From contig CBDFLS010000001.1 in the NCBI GenBank assembly GCA_965249185.1, positions 124,001 through 188,000 of the forward strand: DNA of 64,000 nucleotides, read 5' to 3'. The stretch is from CBDFLS01 sp965249185. Lineage in GTDB: Bacteria; Chloroflexota; Dehalococcoidia; Lucifugimonadales; Australimonadaceae. Positions 16,147 to 24,501 of this stretch are shown here, one piece after another. The notes under the pieces were generated by a model. The model was not told the DNA's origin, made no database searches, and worked only from the letters and a program-made list of their open reading frames with translations. Numbering within the stretch: position 1 is the first letter of the stretch; the number at the start of each line of letters is the position of its first letter. Made by a program: the position numbers and the translations under genes.

Positions 16147-16264
16147 GTCATTTTGAGACCCGAGCACGCCGGGACGAAGAACCTATCACCCCGAGGCGGC
16201 TCTCCCAATACCTTAGAGTGAGGTTCTTCGGTCTTTCTTCCTCGAAGGACTCCCTCAGAATGAC
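16147..16264. repeat. Imperfect palindromic intergenic repeat (GTCATTYTGAG type)
   Basis: Ends GTCATTTTGAG and CTCAGAATGAC are near-perfect inverted repeats. Inside are a second inverted pair, GAAGAACCT and AGGTTCTTC. The same outer arms bound a shorter element at 37105-37173. It fills the gap between tpiA and miaA and has no coding potential. Confidence 0.6.
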
Positions 16265-16310
16265 GCAGGGATGGCAGCCGAGAGCGGCGGAATTCCTCTG
16301 GTGAGAGGCC

Positions 16311-17072
16311 TCAGGCCCGCGCGTCGCGGACCCGGCGTGCGATATCCACGAACTCCTCGGCCCGCAGGCTGGCGCCGCCCACCAGGGCGCCGTCGATGTC
16401 CGGCTCGCGGGCGAACTCCCCGATGTTCTCGGCGGTAACGCTGCCCCCATACAGGAGCGGCACCTCATCAGCCCCATCGCCCGCCTGCTGTCGAAGCAGC
16501 GTCCGCAGCAGGCCCATCATCTCCTGGGCCATGGCGCCCGTGGCCGCCCGGCCGGTGCCGGTGGCCCACACCGGCTCGTAGCCCACCACCAGCCTGGCCG
16601 TATCGGCCTTAGCCACGCCCGAGATAGCGGCGCTGAGCTGTCGGGACACCACCTCCGCCGCCCTGCCCTGTTCCCGCTCCTCCAGACGCTCGCCCACGCA
16701 GAGGATGGGTGTGAGGCCGACTGCCATGGCGCTCAGCAGCTTCCGGTTGACCGTGGCGTCGTCCTCGCCGAAGTGCCGCCGCCGCTCCGAGTGGCCCACG
16801 ATGACGTGGCTGCATAGCCCTCGCAGCATCGTGCCCGAGACCTCGCCGGTAAACGCGCCCTTGGCCTCCGGATGCAGGTTCTGCGCGCCCACCTGAACGG
16901 CGCTGCCCTCCAGCTCCCCGGCCACCGCCGCCAGCGACACGAAGGGCGGGCACACCACCCGCGAGATGCCGTCGAGCCGCTCCAGGGGTATACGGAGGGC
17001 TGCGGCCAGGGCCACGGCCTCCTCGACCGTGGTGTGCATCTTCCAGTTGCCGGCTATGAACGGTGTGGCCAT
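16311..17072 (-). CDS. tpiA: Triosephosphate isomerase
   Basis: 253 residues. The catalytic residues lie in GNWKMH (Asn/Lys), IVGHSERRRHFGE (His) and VVGYEPVWATGTG (Glu), with the phosphate-binding LYGGSVTAEN. It interconverts dihydroxyacetone phosphate and glyceraldehyde 3-phosphate. It is the last gene of a glycolytic run with apgM and pgk upstream, 122 bases after the apgM stop. Confidence 0.97.
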   Translation of the reverse strand: MATPFIAGNWKMHTTVEEAVALAAALRIPLERLDGISRVVCPPFVSLAAVAGELEGSAVQVGAQNLHPEAKGAFTGEVSGTMLRGLCSHVIVGHSERRRHFGEDDATVNRKLLSAMAVGLTPILCVGERLEEREQGRAAEVVSRQLSAAISGVAKADTARLVVGYEPVWATGTGRAATGAMAQEMMGLLRTLLRQQAGDGADEVPLLYGGSVTAENIGEFAREPDIDGALVGGASLRAEEFVDIARRVRDARA

Positions 17073-17194
17073 GGGGTCAATCTCGTGGGTCAGCGCAGGG
17101 TGCTGCGATGGACGCGAGACCCTTCGCGGAGTTTATCCGTTCGCTGCGCTCTCCGCGGTGGCGGCCCGCCCCGGTCGGGCCGGGGAGTCCGCAC

Positions 17195-18400
17195 CTACGG
17201 CCCGAACTTCTGCAGCTTGCCGGCGTGGGCCAGGGCCAGCGCCATGATGTGCTTGGCCTCGAACTGGCCCAGGGAGCCGTGCCCGAACTCGCGCTCGTTG
17301 AACCGGTCCACGCCGCCGCCGCGGGTGGAGGAGGAATGGAGCAGGAAGGGGACCGGGTGCCAGGAGTGGGCGGCCAGTATAGAGGGCGTGGCGTGGTCTC
17401 CGGCCACCATGAAAACGTCGGGCTTCAGTGCCAGGAGCTGTGGAATGAACTCGTCCAGCGCCTCCAGCGCTCGCTTCTTGGCCTCGAAGTCGCCGTCCTC
17501 GCCGGCGGCGTCGGCGGGCTTGTAGTGAAGGTAGAAGAAGTCGTGCTTATCGAAGTGCTCCCGCAGCGTCTTCACCTCCTCGGTGAACGTGACGCCCGTG
17601 GCGAGCACCTTCATGCCAAGGATGCGCGCCAGGCCGCGGTACATCGGGTAGGCCGCGATGGCGGCGGGCTTCAAAGCGTAGGCCTTGCCCATGTCCGGGA
17701 GCTTCGGCAGCGAAGCCCAGCCCCGCAGCAACACCGTATTGGCCTGGGGCTCTCCCTTGAGCAGTTGGCCGGCCTTGTCCACGAAGGCGTTGGCCACCTG
17801 GGCGGTCCGCTGGGCGCCGCGGCCCTGGGCCTTCACGGGCCGCGGCGCCATCTCCGTCCGCTGGGGGTCCGTCTCCGTGATCCGCTCGCTGAGCCCTTCC
17901 CCGCGCAGCCGCAGGACGAACCGGTATTCCTTCACGTGGGCCACCGTCACCTCCACACTGTCCACCGCTATCTCGTTCAGCTTCTCGCAGAGGGGCGCCG
18001 CCAGCTCCGAGGCGATGCGTCCGGCGCGGCGGTCCGTGAGCAGCCCCTGGTCGTTGATCGTGGCGAAGTTGCCCCGCGAGGCCACGTCGCCCGGCTTGAG
18101 GTCCATCTCGATGCCCATCGCCTCCAGCGCGCCTCTGCCGATCAGATACTTCAGCGGGTCGTAGCCGAAGAGCGCCAGGTGGCCTGGGCCGCTGCCGGGC
18201 GTGATGCCCGGCGATACGGGGATGGTGAGGCCGCAGGCGCTCTCTTGGGCGAGCCGGTCCAGGTTGGGCGTGCGAGCCGATTCGAGCTCCGTGCGCCGGG
18301 ACTGGGGAGCCGGGGCTCCTCCCAGCCCGTCGACCACGAGCATCAGGATCTTGCTGTCCGTCTTCTGGACCAGCTCGGAGAGGTATGGGAAATCGATCAT
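17195..18400 (-). CDS. apgM: Cofactor-independent phosphoglycerate mutase, archaeal type
   Basis: 401 residues, the length of ApgM and shorter than the 510-residue bacterial GpmI. The metal- and phosphoserine-bearing N-terminus ILMLVVDGLGGAP, ARTPNLDRLA, PGITPGSGPGHLALFGYDP and the C-terminal VAGDHATPS are diagnostic. It interconverts 3- and 2-phosphoglycerate without bisphosphoglycerate. It lies 22 bases after pgk, so consecutive glycolytic enzymes are cotranscribed. Confidence 0.94.
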   Translation of the reverse strand: MIDFPYLSELVQKTDSKILMLVVDGLGGAPAPQSRRTELESARTPNLDRLAQESACGLTIPVSPGITPGSGPGHLALFGYDPLKYLIGRGALEAMGIEMDLKPGDVASRGNFATINDQGLLTDRRAGRIASELAAPLCEKLNEIAVDSVEVTVAHVKEYRFVLRLRGEGLSERITETDPQRTEMAPRPVKAQGRGAQRTAQVANAFVDKAGQLLKGEPQANTVLLRGWASLPKLPDMGKAYALKPAAIAAYPMYRGLARILGMKVLATGVTFTEEVKTLREHFDKHDFFYLHYKPADAAGEDGDFEAKKRALEALDEFIPQLLALKPDVFMVAGDHATPSILAAHSWHPVPFLLHSSSTRGGGVDRFNEREFGHGSLGQFEAKHIMALALAHAGKLQKFGP

Positions 18401-18422
18401 TGGCAGCCTCGGGATAGCAGCG

Positions 18423-19610
18423 TTACCGGTCCTCCAGCGCGGCGACCCCCGGCAGGGTCTTTCCCTCCAAGAACTCCAGCGTGGCGCCGCCTCCGGTGGA
18501 AATGTGGGTCATCCGGTCCGCCAGCCCCAGCGAGCCCACCGCCTCCACCGTCGAGCCGCCGCCCAGCACCGTCGTGGCGTCGCTGGCCGCCAGGGCCTGG
18601 GCTATCGCCCTTGTCCCATTGTCGAAGGGCTGCACTTCGAAGACACCCATGGGCCCGTTCCACACCACTGTCTTCATGGGCCGGAGCGCTTCAGCGAACG
18701 CCCGGGCGGTGCCAGGCCCGATGTCCGCGATGGTCCACCCCGCCGGCACCCGGTCCACCGGCACGGTGCGCGACGCCGCTCCAGCCTCGAGCCGCTCCGC
18801 CACCACCAGGTCGTCGGGCAGGTGGAGCGCCACGCCTGCGTCCCGCCCATGGCGCATGATATCACCGCAGAAGGAGACACGCTCCTCCTCCAGGAGCGAT
18901 GCTCCCACGTCGTGGCCCAGGGCCTTCAGGAAGGTGGCCGCCATACCTCCACCGATGAGCAGCGCGTCGGCGTGGGTCACGAGGCGCTCCAGCACACCGA
19001 TCTTATCGCTGACCTTCGCGCCGCCCAGGACCACCGCCATGGGCCGGACGGGGTCATTCAGAACGCCGCCCAGCATGGCGACCTCCCGCCCCATGAGGAG
19101 TCCCGCCACGGCGGGCAGGTGGTGCGCCACCCCCTCCGTGGAGGCGTGGGCCCGGTGGGCGGTGCCGAATGCGTCGTTTACGTACACATCGGCCAGGGAC
19201 GCCAGTCCGCGGGAAAACTCCGGGTCGTTGGCCTCCTCACCGGGGTAGAAGCGTAGGTTCTCCAGGAGGAGCAATTCGCCTGGACGCAGCTTCGTGGCCC
19301 GCGAGCGCGCCAGCTCGCCCACGCAATCGTGGACGTACTCGACCGGCGCCGCCAGCAGCTCCGAGAGCCGCCGGGCGACCCGCCCCAACTCCAGCTCCGG
19401 CTTTGGCTGGCCTCCGGGCCGTCCAAGATGCGTGCTGAGCACCAGGCTCGCGCCCCGCTCTCTGAGGTGGGCGATGGTGGGCAGCGCCGCGCGGACCCGC
19501 ACATCGTCGGAGATGGCGCCGGTGCCTCGGTCCAGGGGCACATTGAAGTCCACCCGGACCAACGCCCGTTTCCCGGCCCACTCGACATCCGTGACCGTCC
19601 TCTTCGCCAT
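18423..19610 (-). CDS. pgk: Phosphoglycerate kinase
   Basis: 395 residues. RVDFNVPLDRGTGAISDDVRVRAALPTI, HLGRPGG, LLLENLRFYPGEEAND, VNDAFGTAHRAHAST and the nucleotide-binding VLGGGST near the C-terminus are all present. It makes ATP from 1,3-bisphosphoglycerate. It starts five bases after the polyprenyl-synthase-like gene and leads into apgM. Confidence 0.97.
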   Translation of the reverse strand: MAKRTVTDVEWAGKRALVRVDFNVPLDRGTGAISDDVRVRAALPTIAHLRERGASLVLSTHLGRPGGQPKPELELGRVARRLSELLAAPVEYVHDCVGELARSRATKLRPGELLLLENLRFYPGEEANDPEFSRGLASLADVYVNDAFGTAHRAHASTEGVAHHLPAVAGLLMGREVAMLGGVLNDPVRPMAVVLGGAKVSDKIGVLERLVTHADALLIGGGMAATFLKALGHDVGASLLEEERVSFCGDIMRHGRDAGVALHLPDDLVVAERLEAGAASRTVPVDRVPAGWTIADIGPGTARAFAEALRPMKTVVWNGPMGVFEVQPFDNGTRAIAQALAASDATTVLGGGSTVEAVGSLGLADRMTHISTGGGATLEFLEGKTLPGVAALEDR

Positions 19611-19615
19611 CGCCG

Positions 19616-20635
19616 TTAGCGCCCCGCCAGGTACACCGCGATGGCGTGCCAGCGCTCCGTCGCCTCGGCGGAGAGCCCCGCCGGCCCCAGCGCATCGAGG
19701 GCCTGCCGCATCACCGTCTCAGCCTTGGCGCGGGTGTACTCCCGTGCGCCAACCTCGTCCAGCACACGGCGTACATTCTGGACGTCCTCGGGTCCCATGA
19801 CCCGTTTGAAATAGGCCTCCCCCAGAGCGCGCTTCTGGGCCAGGGTACCCTTCTCCAGCGCGTGGACCACGGGCAGCAGCTTGCTCTTGTTTAACACTCT
19901 AGCCGCCGCGCCGTCTGGGCCCGATTCGTCCCACATCGCCTCCTCGTCCTGGCGTATCTGGGCCGCGACGCCCAGCAGCTCGCCACAGCGGCGGAAGGCT
20001 TCGGCCGTGGCTTCGCTGGCCCTCGCCGCATGGGCGCCGATGGTCATGGCCCCGCCCACCAGCGAGCCGTGCTTGGCTTCGGCCATCTTCAGGTACTGGG
20101 TCTCCAGCACATCGAGCCGCTCCTGATACGTGAGGTCCATGAACTGGCCTTCATAGAAGCGGAGCGCGGTAGTATCCAACGCTCCAGCGGTCCGAAGGAT
20201 GGCCTCCGGCGCCAGGCCCGCGGACTGGAGATGGAAGATGCCGAGCCGGGCCAGCGCATGGAGGCCGTCGCCCACGTTGATGGCCTGGGCTGGCCCCCAG
20301 ACCCACCAGACGGCGGGGCGCGTCTCCATATGGGGCTCACCGACCTGCATCTCCTCGTGGACCGTCACGGAATTGTAGAAGAGCTCCGCCGCCGTGGCCG
20401 CGGGGCCGACTGCCCGAGCATCGCCGATAGCCTGGGCGGCCTCATGACAGAGCGCTCCGTAGAGGCGTGGCGGCGAAGCGGTTGGGGATGGGGTTCCATC
20501 GCTCTCCATCCATCCCATCTGGTACTGCATCATTCGATACAGTGAGATACCGCTGGCGGCCGACTCCTCCACGAACGCCCGCAGGTCCCGCTCGACGGCG
20601 GGCTGATGGTCATTAAGCGGCGGTGGAAGCTCCAC
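19616..20635 (-). CDS. Polyprenyl-synthetase-family protein with degraded aspartate motifs
   Basis: 339 residues. The all-alpha prenyltransferase frame is clear (PAVWWVWGPAQAINVGDGLHALA, YEGQFMDLTYQE, AKHGSLVGGAM). The first aspartate-rich motif, usually HDDIQD, reads HEEMQ at 93-97, and the second, usually DD-xx-D, reads QDEEAMWDE at 229-237. The Arg pair after the first motif is also altered. Magnesium-diphosphate binding would be weakened or changed. It may be a divergent synthase, a regulatory partner or an inactive homologue. It is the first gene of the pgk-apgM-tpiA run. Confidence 0.75.
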   Translation of the reverse strand: MELPPPLNDHQPAVERDLRAFVEESAASGISLYRMMQYQMGWMESDGTPSPTASPPRLYGALCHEAAQAIGDARAVGPAATAAELFYNSVTVHEEMQVGEPHMETRPAVWWVWGPAQAINVGDGLHALARLGIFHLQSAGLAPEAILRTAGALDTTALRFYEGQFMDLTYQERLDVLETQYLKMAEAKHGSLVGGAMTIGAHAARASEATAEAFRRCGELLGVAAQIRQDEEAMWDESGPDGAAARVLNKSKLLPVVHALEKGTLAQKRALGEAYFKRVMGPEDVQNVRRVLDEVGAREYTRAKAETVMRQALDALGPAGLSAEATERWHAIAVYLAGR

Positions 20636-20662
20636 GGTTCCTCCTCGCAGCGTTGGCTGACG

Positions 20663-21301
20663 TTACGCCGGCGATGCAGCCGTCACTTGCACGGCGCATA
20701 TCCTCCGGATCTCCTCCACCGGCAGCGCGCCCGCTCTCAGCAGCCGGGCGGGCCTCACGGTCACGTCCAGCACCGTGGAGGGCGCGCCCAAGCTGGCGGG
20801 GCCGCCGTCCAGCACCAGGTCCACCAACGCTCCAAGCTGGCCGATGACCTCGTCGGCGGTCGCCGGGTCGGGGCCGCCGCTGCGGTTGGCGCTGGTGCCG
20901 GTGATGGGAGAGCCGCAGGCGGCGATCAGGGCCAGGGGCGAAGGATGGGCCGGATGGCGAACGGCTATCGTGTCGCCGCCGGTCACCGCCGCGGGCAGAC
21001 CTGGGTGGCGCCGCAGCACGAGGGTCAGGGGGCCGGGCCAGAACTCGCGGGCTAGCTTCAGCGCTTCGACGGGAAGCTCGTCCGCCACGTGCCGCAGCCG
21101 CCCCAGGCCGTCCACCAGCACAGGCAGGCCTTGTCCCGTGGCCCTGCCCTTGATGGCGAATACTCTGCCGACGGCCTTGCTGTCGAAGACCGAGGCTCCA
21201 AGCCCGTATAGCGTATCGGTGGGGTAAGCGATGACTCCGCCGGCCCGCAGGAGCTGGCCTGCCGCCAGGCGGTTCTCGTCCGTATCGGGAAGGCGGGGCA
21301 A
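20663..21301 (-). CDS. L-threonylcarbamoyladenylate synthase, Sua5/YrdC family
   Basis: About 212 residues from a TTG at 21301 that has GGAGCG eight bases upstream. An ATG start at 21385 or 21469 would add a non-conserved leader. GGVIAYPTDTLYGLGA, IKGRATGQGLPVLV and ITGTSANRSGGPDP are signatures of the family. It makes the threonylcarbamoyl-AMP used for the t6A37 modification of ANN-reading tRNAs. A -10-like TATACT at 21342-21347 supports the short start. It is divergent from guaA. Confidence 0.87.
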   Translation of the reverse strand: MPRLPDTDENRLAAGQLLRAGGVIAYPTDTLYGLGASVFDSKAVGRVFAIKGRATGQGLPVLVDGLGRLRHVADELPVEALKLAREFWPGPLTLVLRRHPGLPAAVTGGDTIAVRHPAHPSPLALIAACGSPITGTSANRSGGPDPATADEVIGQLGALVDLVLDGGPASLGAPSTVLDVTVRPARLLRAGALPVEEIRRICAVQVTAASPA

Positions 21302-21341
21302 AGGGGACTCGCTCCGGCTGCTACGAAATCCGTCTTGACTG

Positions 21342-21347
21342 AGTATA
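21342..21347 (-). promoter_or_regulatory. Possible -10 box for the Sua5/YrdC gene
   Basis: TATACT on the minus strand lies about 40 bases before the TTG start at 21301. No good -35 is visible, so this is only suggestive. Confidence 0.3.
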
Positions 21348-21512
21348 GCACAGGTGCTAGCGTTGGACGGAGCTAGCGGACTCATGGCACGACCCAAAAT
21401 ACCTCCACAGGCGTCATCCCCAGAGGCAAGCCGCCGTGTCGCCACCAGTGACGACGTGGAGGTCTCCACGTATCTGGAGATCGCCCGCGAGCGCAGCGGT
21501 CAGCGGCGGACC

Positions 21513-23072
21513 ATGAAGACGGCCCCGAGGCCCGCCACCGAGGCGATCGTCATCCTCGACTTCGGCTCCCAGTACAGCAGGCTCATCGCCCGCCGCATCC
21601 GCGAGCTCCACGTGTACTGCGAGCTGGTCCCGCCAAACGCGACGTGGGAGCAGGTGGCGCACCTGAACCCTCGTGGCGTGGTGCTCAGCGGCGGTCCGGC
21701 CAGCGTCTACGACGAGGGCGCTCCCGTGGCGCCGGCCTGGGTCTACGGACGCGGGCTGCCGGTCCTTGGCATCTGCTACGGCATGCAGCTCATGGCGCAC
21801 CAGCTCGGCGGCCGCGTGGAGCCTAGCGACCGCCGCGAATATGGACACGCCGAACTCCATCAGAACGACCAGTCCACGCCCCTTTTCGCCGACCTGCCTC
21901 CATCGCTACCCGTGTGGATGAGCCACGGGGACAGGGTGACGGAGCTGCCGCCCGGCTTCCGGCCCCTGGCCTACACGGAGAACTCGCCGGTGGCCGTCAT
22001 GGGCAACGGGCAAGGGCTCCTGGGCATTCAGTTCCACCCCGAGGTGGCGCACACTCCCCAGGGCAAGTCGATCCTGGCAAACTTCCTCTTCCGCGTCTGT
22101 GGCTGCTCCGGCACGTGGACGCCGGAGAACTTCGTGGACGAGGCCGTCGACCGCATCCGCCAGCGGGTGGGCTCGGGCCGCGTGATATGCGCGCTTTCGG
22201 GCGGTGTCGATTCGGCGGTGGTGGCCATACTTATTCACAAGGCCGTGGGCGAGCAGCTCACCTGCATCTTCGTGGATAACGGGCTGCTCCGGCGGGAGGA
22301 GCCGGAGCGGGTGCTGCGCACCTTCAGCCAAAACCTCAAGGTGAAACTGGTCCACGTGCAGGCCACCGACCTCTTTCTGGCGCGGTTGGCGGGCGTGGTG
22401 GACCCGGAGGAGAAGCGGATCGCCATCGGCCTGGAGTTCATTCGGGTCTTCGAGAAGGAGGCCGGCAAGCTGGGCCGGGTGGACTTCCTGGCCCAGGGCA
22501 CCCTCTACCCCGACGTTATCGAGAGCCTGACGCCCGAGAACCAGGCCTCCGCCAAGATCAAGACGCATCACAACGTAGGCGGCCTGCCGGAGACGATGGC
22601 CCTGGAGTTGGTGGAGCCGCTGCGCTATCTGTTCAAGGACGAGGTGCGTGAGGTGGGGCTCGCCCTCGGCCTGCCCGAGGAGATGGTCTATCGCCAGCCC
22701 TTCCCGGGACCGGGCCTGGCCATCCGCATCATCGGCGAGGTGACGCCGGAAAAGCTGGAAGTGCTGCGCGCCTGCGACTGGGTGGTGATGGACGAGATCA
22801 AGGCGGCCAATCTCTACCGGGAGCTCTGGCAGAGCTTCGCCGTGCTCACGAGCAGCCACGCCGTGGGCGTGATGGGCGACGCGCGCACCTATGGCTACGT
22901 CGTGGCCGTTCGCGCCGTCTCCAGCGAGGACGCCATGACCGCCGACTGGGCCCCCCTGCCCTATCAGGTGCTTGGCCGCATCTCCAACCGTATCGTGAAC
23001 GAGGCGCCCCAGGTGAACCGGGTGGTCTACGATATCACCAGCAAGCCCCCCGGCACCATCGAGTGGGAGTAG
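21513..23072 (+). CDS. guaA: GMP synthase (glutamine-hydrolysing)
   Basis: 519 residues from the ATG at 21513. The frame is open back to 21354, but the conserved sequence starts with EAIVILDFGSQYSRLIARRI. The class I amidotransferase has the nucleophile Cys in LGICYGMQLMA and the His/Glu pair in GIQFHPEVAHT. The synthetase has the PP-loop ALSGGVDSAV and the C-terminal dimerisation domain ending PPGTIEWE. It converts XMP to GMP. It is monocistronic, followed by a repeat-rich spacer. Confidence 0.96.
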   Translation: MKTAPRPATEAIVILDFGSQYSRLIARRIRELHVYCELVPPNATWEQVAHLNPRGVVLSGGPASVYDEGAPVAPAWVYGRGLPVLGICYGMQLMAHQLGGRVEPSDRREYGHAELHQNDQSTPLFADLPPSLPVWMSHGDRVTELPPGFRPLAYTENSPVAVMGNGQGLLGIQFHPEVAHTPQGKSILANFLFRVCGCSGTWTPENFVDEAVDRIRQRVGSGRVICALSGGVDSAVVAILIHKAVGEQLTCIFVDNGLLRREEPERVLRTFSQNLKVKLVHVQATDLFLARLAGVVDPEEKRIAIGLEFIRVFEKEAGKLGRVDFLAQGTLYPDVIESLTPENQASAKIKTHHNVGGLPETMALELVEPLRYLFKDEVREVGLALGLPEEMVYRQPFPGPGLAIRIIGEVTPEKLEVLRACDWVVMDEIKAANLYRELWQSFAVLTSSHAVGVMGDARTYGYVVAVRAVSSEDAMTADWAPLPYQVLGRISNRIVNEAPQVNRVVYDITSKPPGTIEWE

Positions 23073-23195
23073 GCCAGAAGGCGCAACGCACGCACGAGAA
23101 TGCAAGAACAGGTGTCAGTTCCCGCTCGTGGTGAGCGGCGATACCGCCAGGCTCACGACGACCCTTCGACAAGCTCATGGTGAGCGAATTACGTA

Positions 23196-24040
23196 GGGTA
23201 TAGTCCCAAAACAGCCACCTGTGAGAGAATGGTGGCATGGGACGGAAGATTGGGTGCCCTCGATGTCAACACGCCAAGAGCTGGAGCATTCGGCGAGGTA
23301 AGAGTCGTTGTGCAGCCTGCCACTACGAGTGGGTGCCCAGGGCGCTGCCGCTTCGGTTGTCGCCAGGGGAGTGGCGGCGACTGTTGCGCTGGTTCGTCTT
23401 GGGGCAGAGTGCCGAGGTGATTGCCCAGGAGGCCCGCCTGGAGCGAAAGCGAGTCCTGCGAGCCCTGATCGTGGTGCGCCAGGCCATGGTCCGGGACGTT
23501 CCCCATGTCTTCTCCGGCGTGGTGGAGGTCGACGAGACCTACCTGGGAGGTTCCTGGCGCAACAGGCGCCTGGCAAAGCGTGTTCAGGGCACGAAGCGGG
23601 GCCGTGGAACCACTAAGCAAGCTGTCTTTGGGATCCTGTGTCGAGGTGGCCTGGTGTGGGCGCAAGTGGTACCTAACGTGGAAGCCAAGACGCTGCTGCC
23701 GCTCCTGCACCAACGCGTGCAACGTGGCTCCATCGTCTGCTCGGACACCTTTACCAGCTACACGGGCGTCGCAGCGGGGGGCTACGTCCACCGGCTTGTG
23801 GACCACAGCCAGGCGTTCAGCGATCGGCAAGGGAGCCACGTCAACGGCTTGGAGGGCTTCTGGGGTTATCTCAAGCGGCGTCTGGCAGCCAAAGGGGGAG
23901 TCCGCCGAGAACGGCTGCCCCTCTATCTTGCTGAGTATGTCTGGCGCTATAATCATCGGCGTCTGTTGGGACCAGAACAGGTTAAGACATTGTTCAAGCT
24001 GCTTCAAAGCTAATCCGGTGGCTAAAACGGGACTTTACCC
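23196..24040 (+). mobile_element. IS1595-family insertion sequence, copy 2
   Basis: 845 bp, with the same ends as copy 1. The visible target duplication is seven bases, TTACGTA, at 23189-23195 and 24041-24047, one short of the usual eight. It sits inside the repeat-rich spacer between guaA and purD and breaks no gene. Confidence 0.92.
23237..24013 (+). CDS. IS1595-family (ISXO2-like) transposase, intact
   Basis: 258 residues, identical to the copy 1 transposase except V for I in EQVKTLF. The zinc ribbon (C7, C10, C25, C28), D99, D170 and N203/E206 are all present. A probable source of transposase for all three elements. Confidence 0.93.
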   Translation: MGRKIGCPRCQHAKSWSIRRGKSRCAACHYEWVPRALPLRLSPGEWRRLLRWFVLGQSAEVIAQEARLERKRVLRALIVVRQAMVRDVPHVFSGVVEVDETYLGGSWRNRRLAKRVQGTKRGRGTTKQAVFGILCRGGLVWAQVVPNVEAKTLLPLLHQRVQRGSIVCSDTFTSYTGVAAGGYVHRLVDHSQAFSDRQGSHVNGLEGFWGYLKRRLAAKGGVRRERLPLYLAEYVWRYNHRRLLGPEQVKTLFKLLQS

Positions 24041-24047
24041 TTACGTA

Positions 24048-24501
24048 TTCCCGCTCGTGGTGAGGCACTCGAACCATGAGCGGGGACGGTAAACCACAGC
24101 GCTTATATCCGTTCGTCCTTCGAGTGCCTCTCCGATACGCCCCGATTCCATCGGGGCTATCGAGAGTCTCGATGAGCGCAGCATCATCGGACAGGACGAA
24201 CGGAGTACGTATCCCCGCTCAAGACGACCCTTCGACAAGCCTGTCCGATACGTCCTTCCACAGGAAGGACTATCGAGAGTCTCGCTGGTCCCGATCCCAT
24301 CGGGAATGAGCAGAGCATCATCGGACAGGGTGACCCTTCGACAAGCTCAGGGTGAGCGGTTACAGTACTTACGCTCATGGTGAGCCCGTCGAACCATCGT
24401 GGTGAGCTTCGATCTTATCGAGAGTCCGACGTTGTCGGACCCGTCGAACCCCGGGCGGGGCCCTTGAGCCGCAGGCGCCTTATTACTGAAGCGATGGTCC
24501 T
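24048..24501. repeat. Mosaic of short palindromic intergenic repeats upstream of purD
   Basis: No gene is seen in these 454 bases. They contain repeated modules: CTTCGACAAGCTCA-type arms facing GGTGAGC-type arms, CCCGCTCGTGGT facing ACCATGAGCGGG, and two copies of a GCATCATCGGACAGG block with the inverse CTGTCCGAT nearby. Similar modules occur at 23125-23190 and 37180-37490. They can fold into hairpins. The -10/-35 of purD must lie within or after them, but none stands out. Confidence 0.6.

Noticed and set aside
17063..18859. 598-codon plus-strand frame opposite apgM and pgk
   Set aside because: It is antisense to two well-defined enzymes and His/Arg/Gly-rich as expected for a GC-driven shadow.
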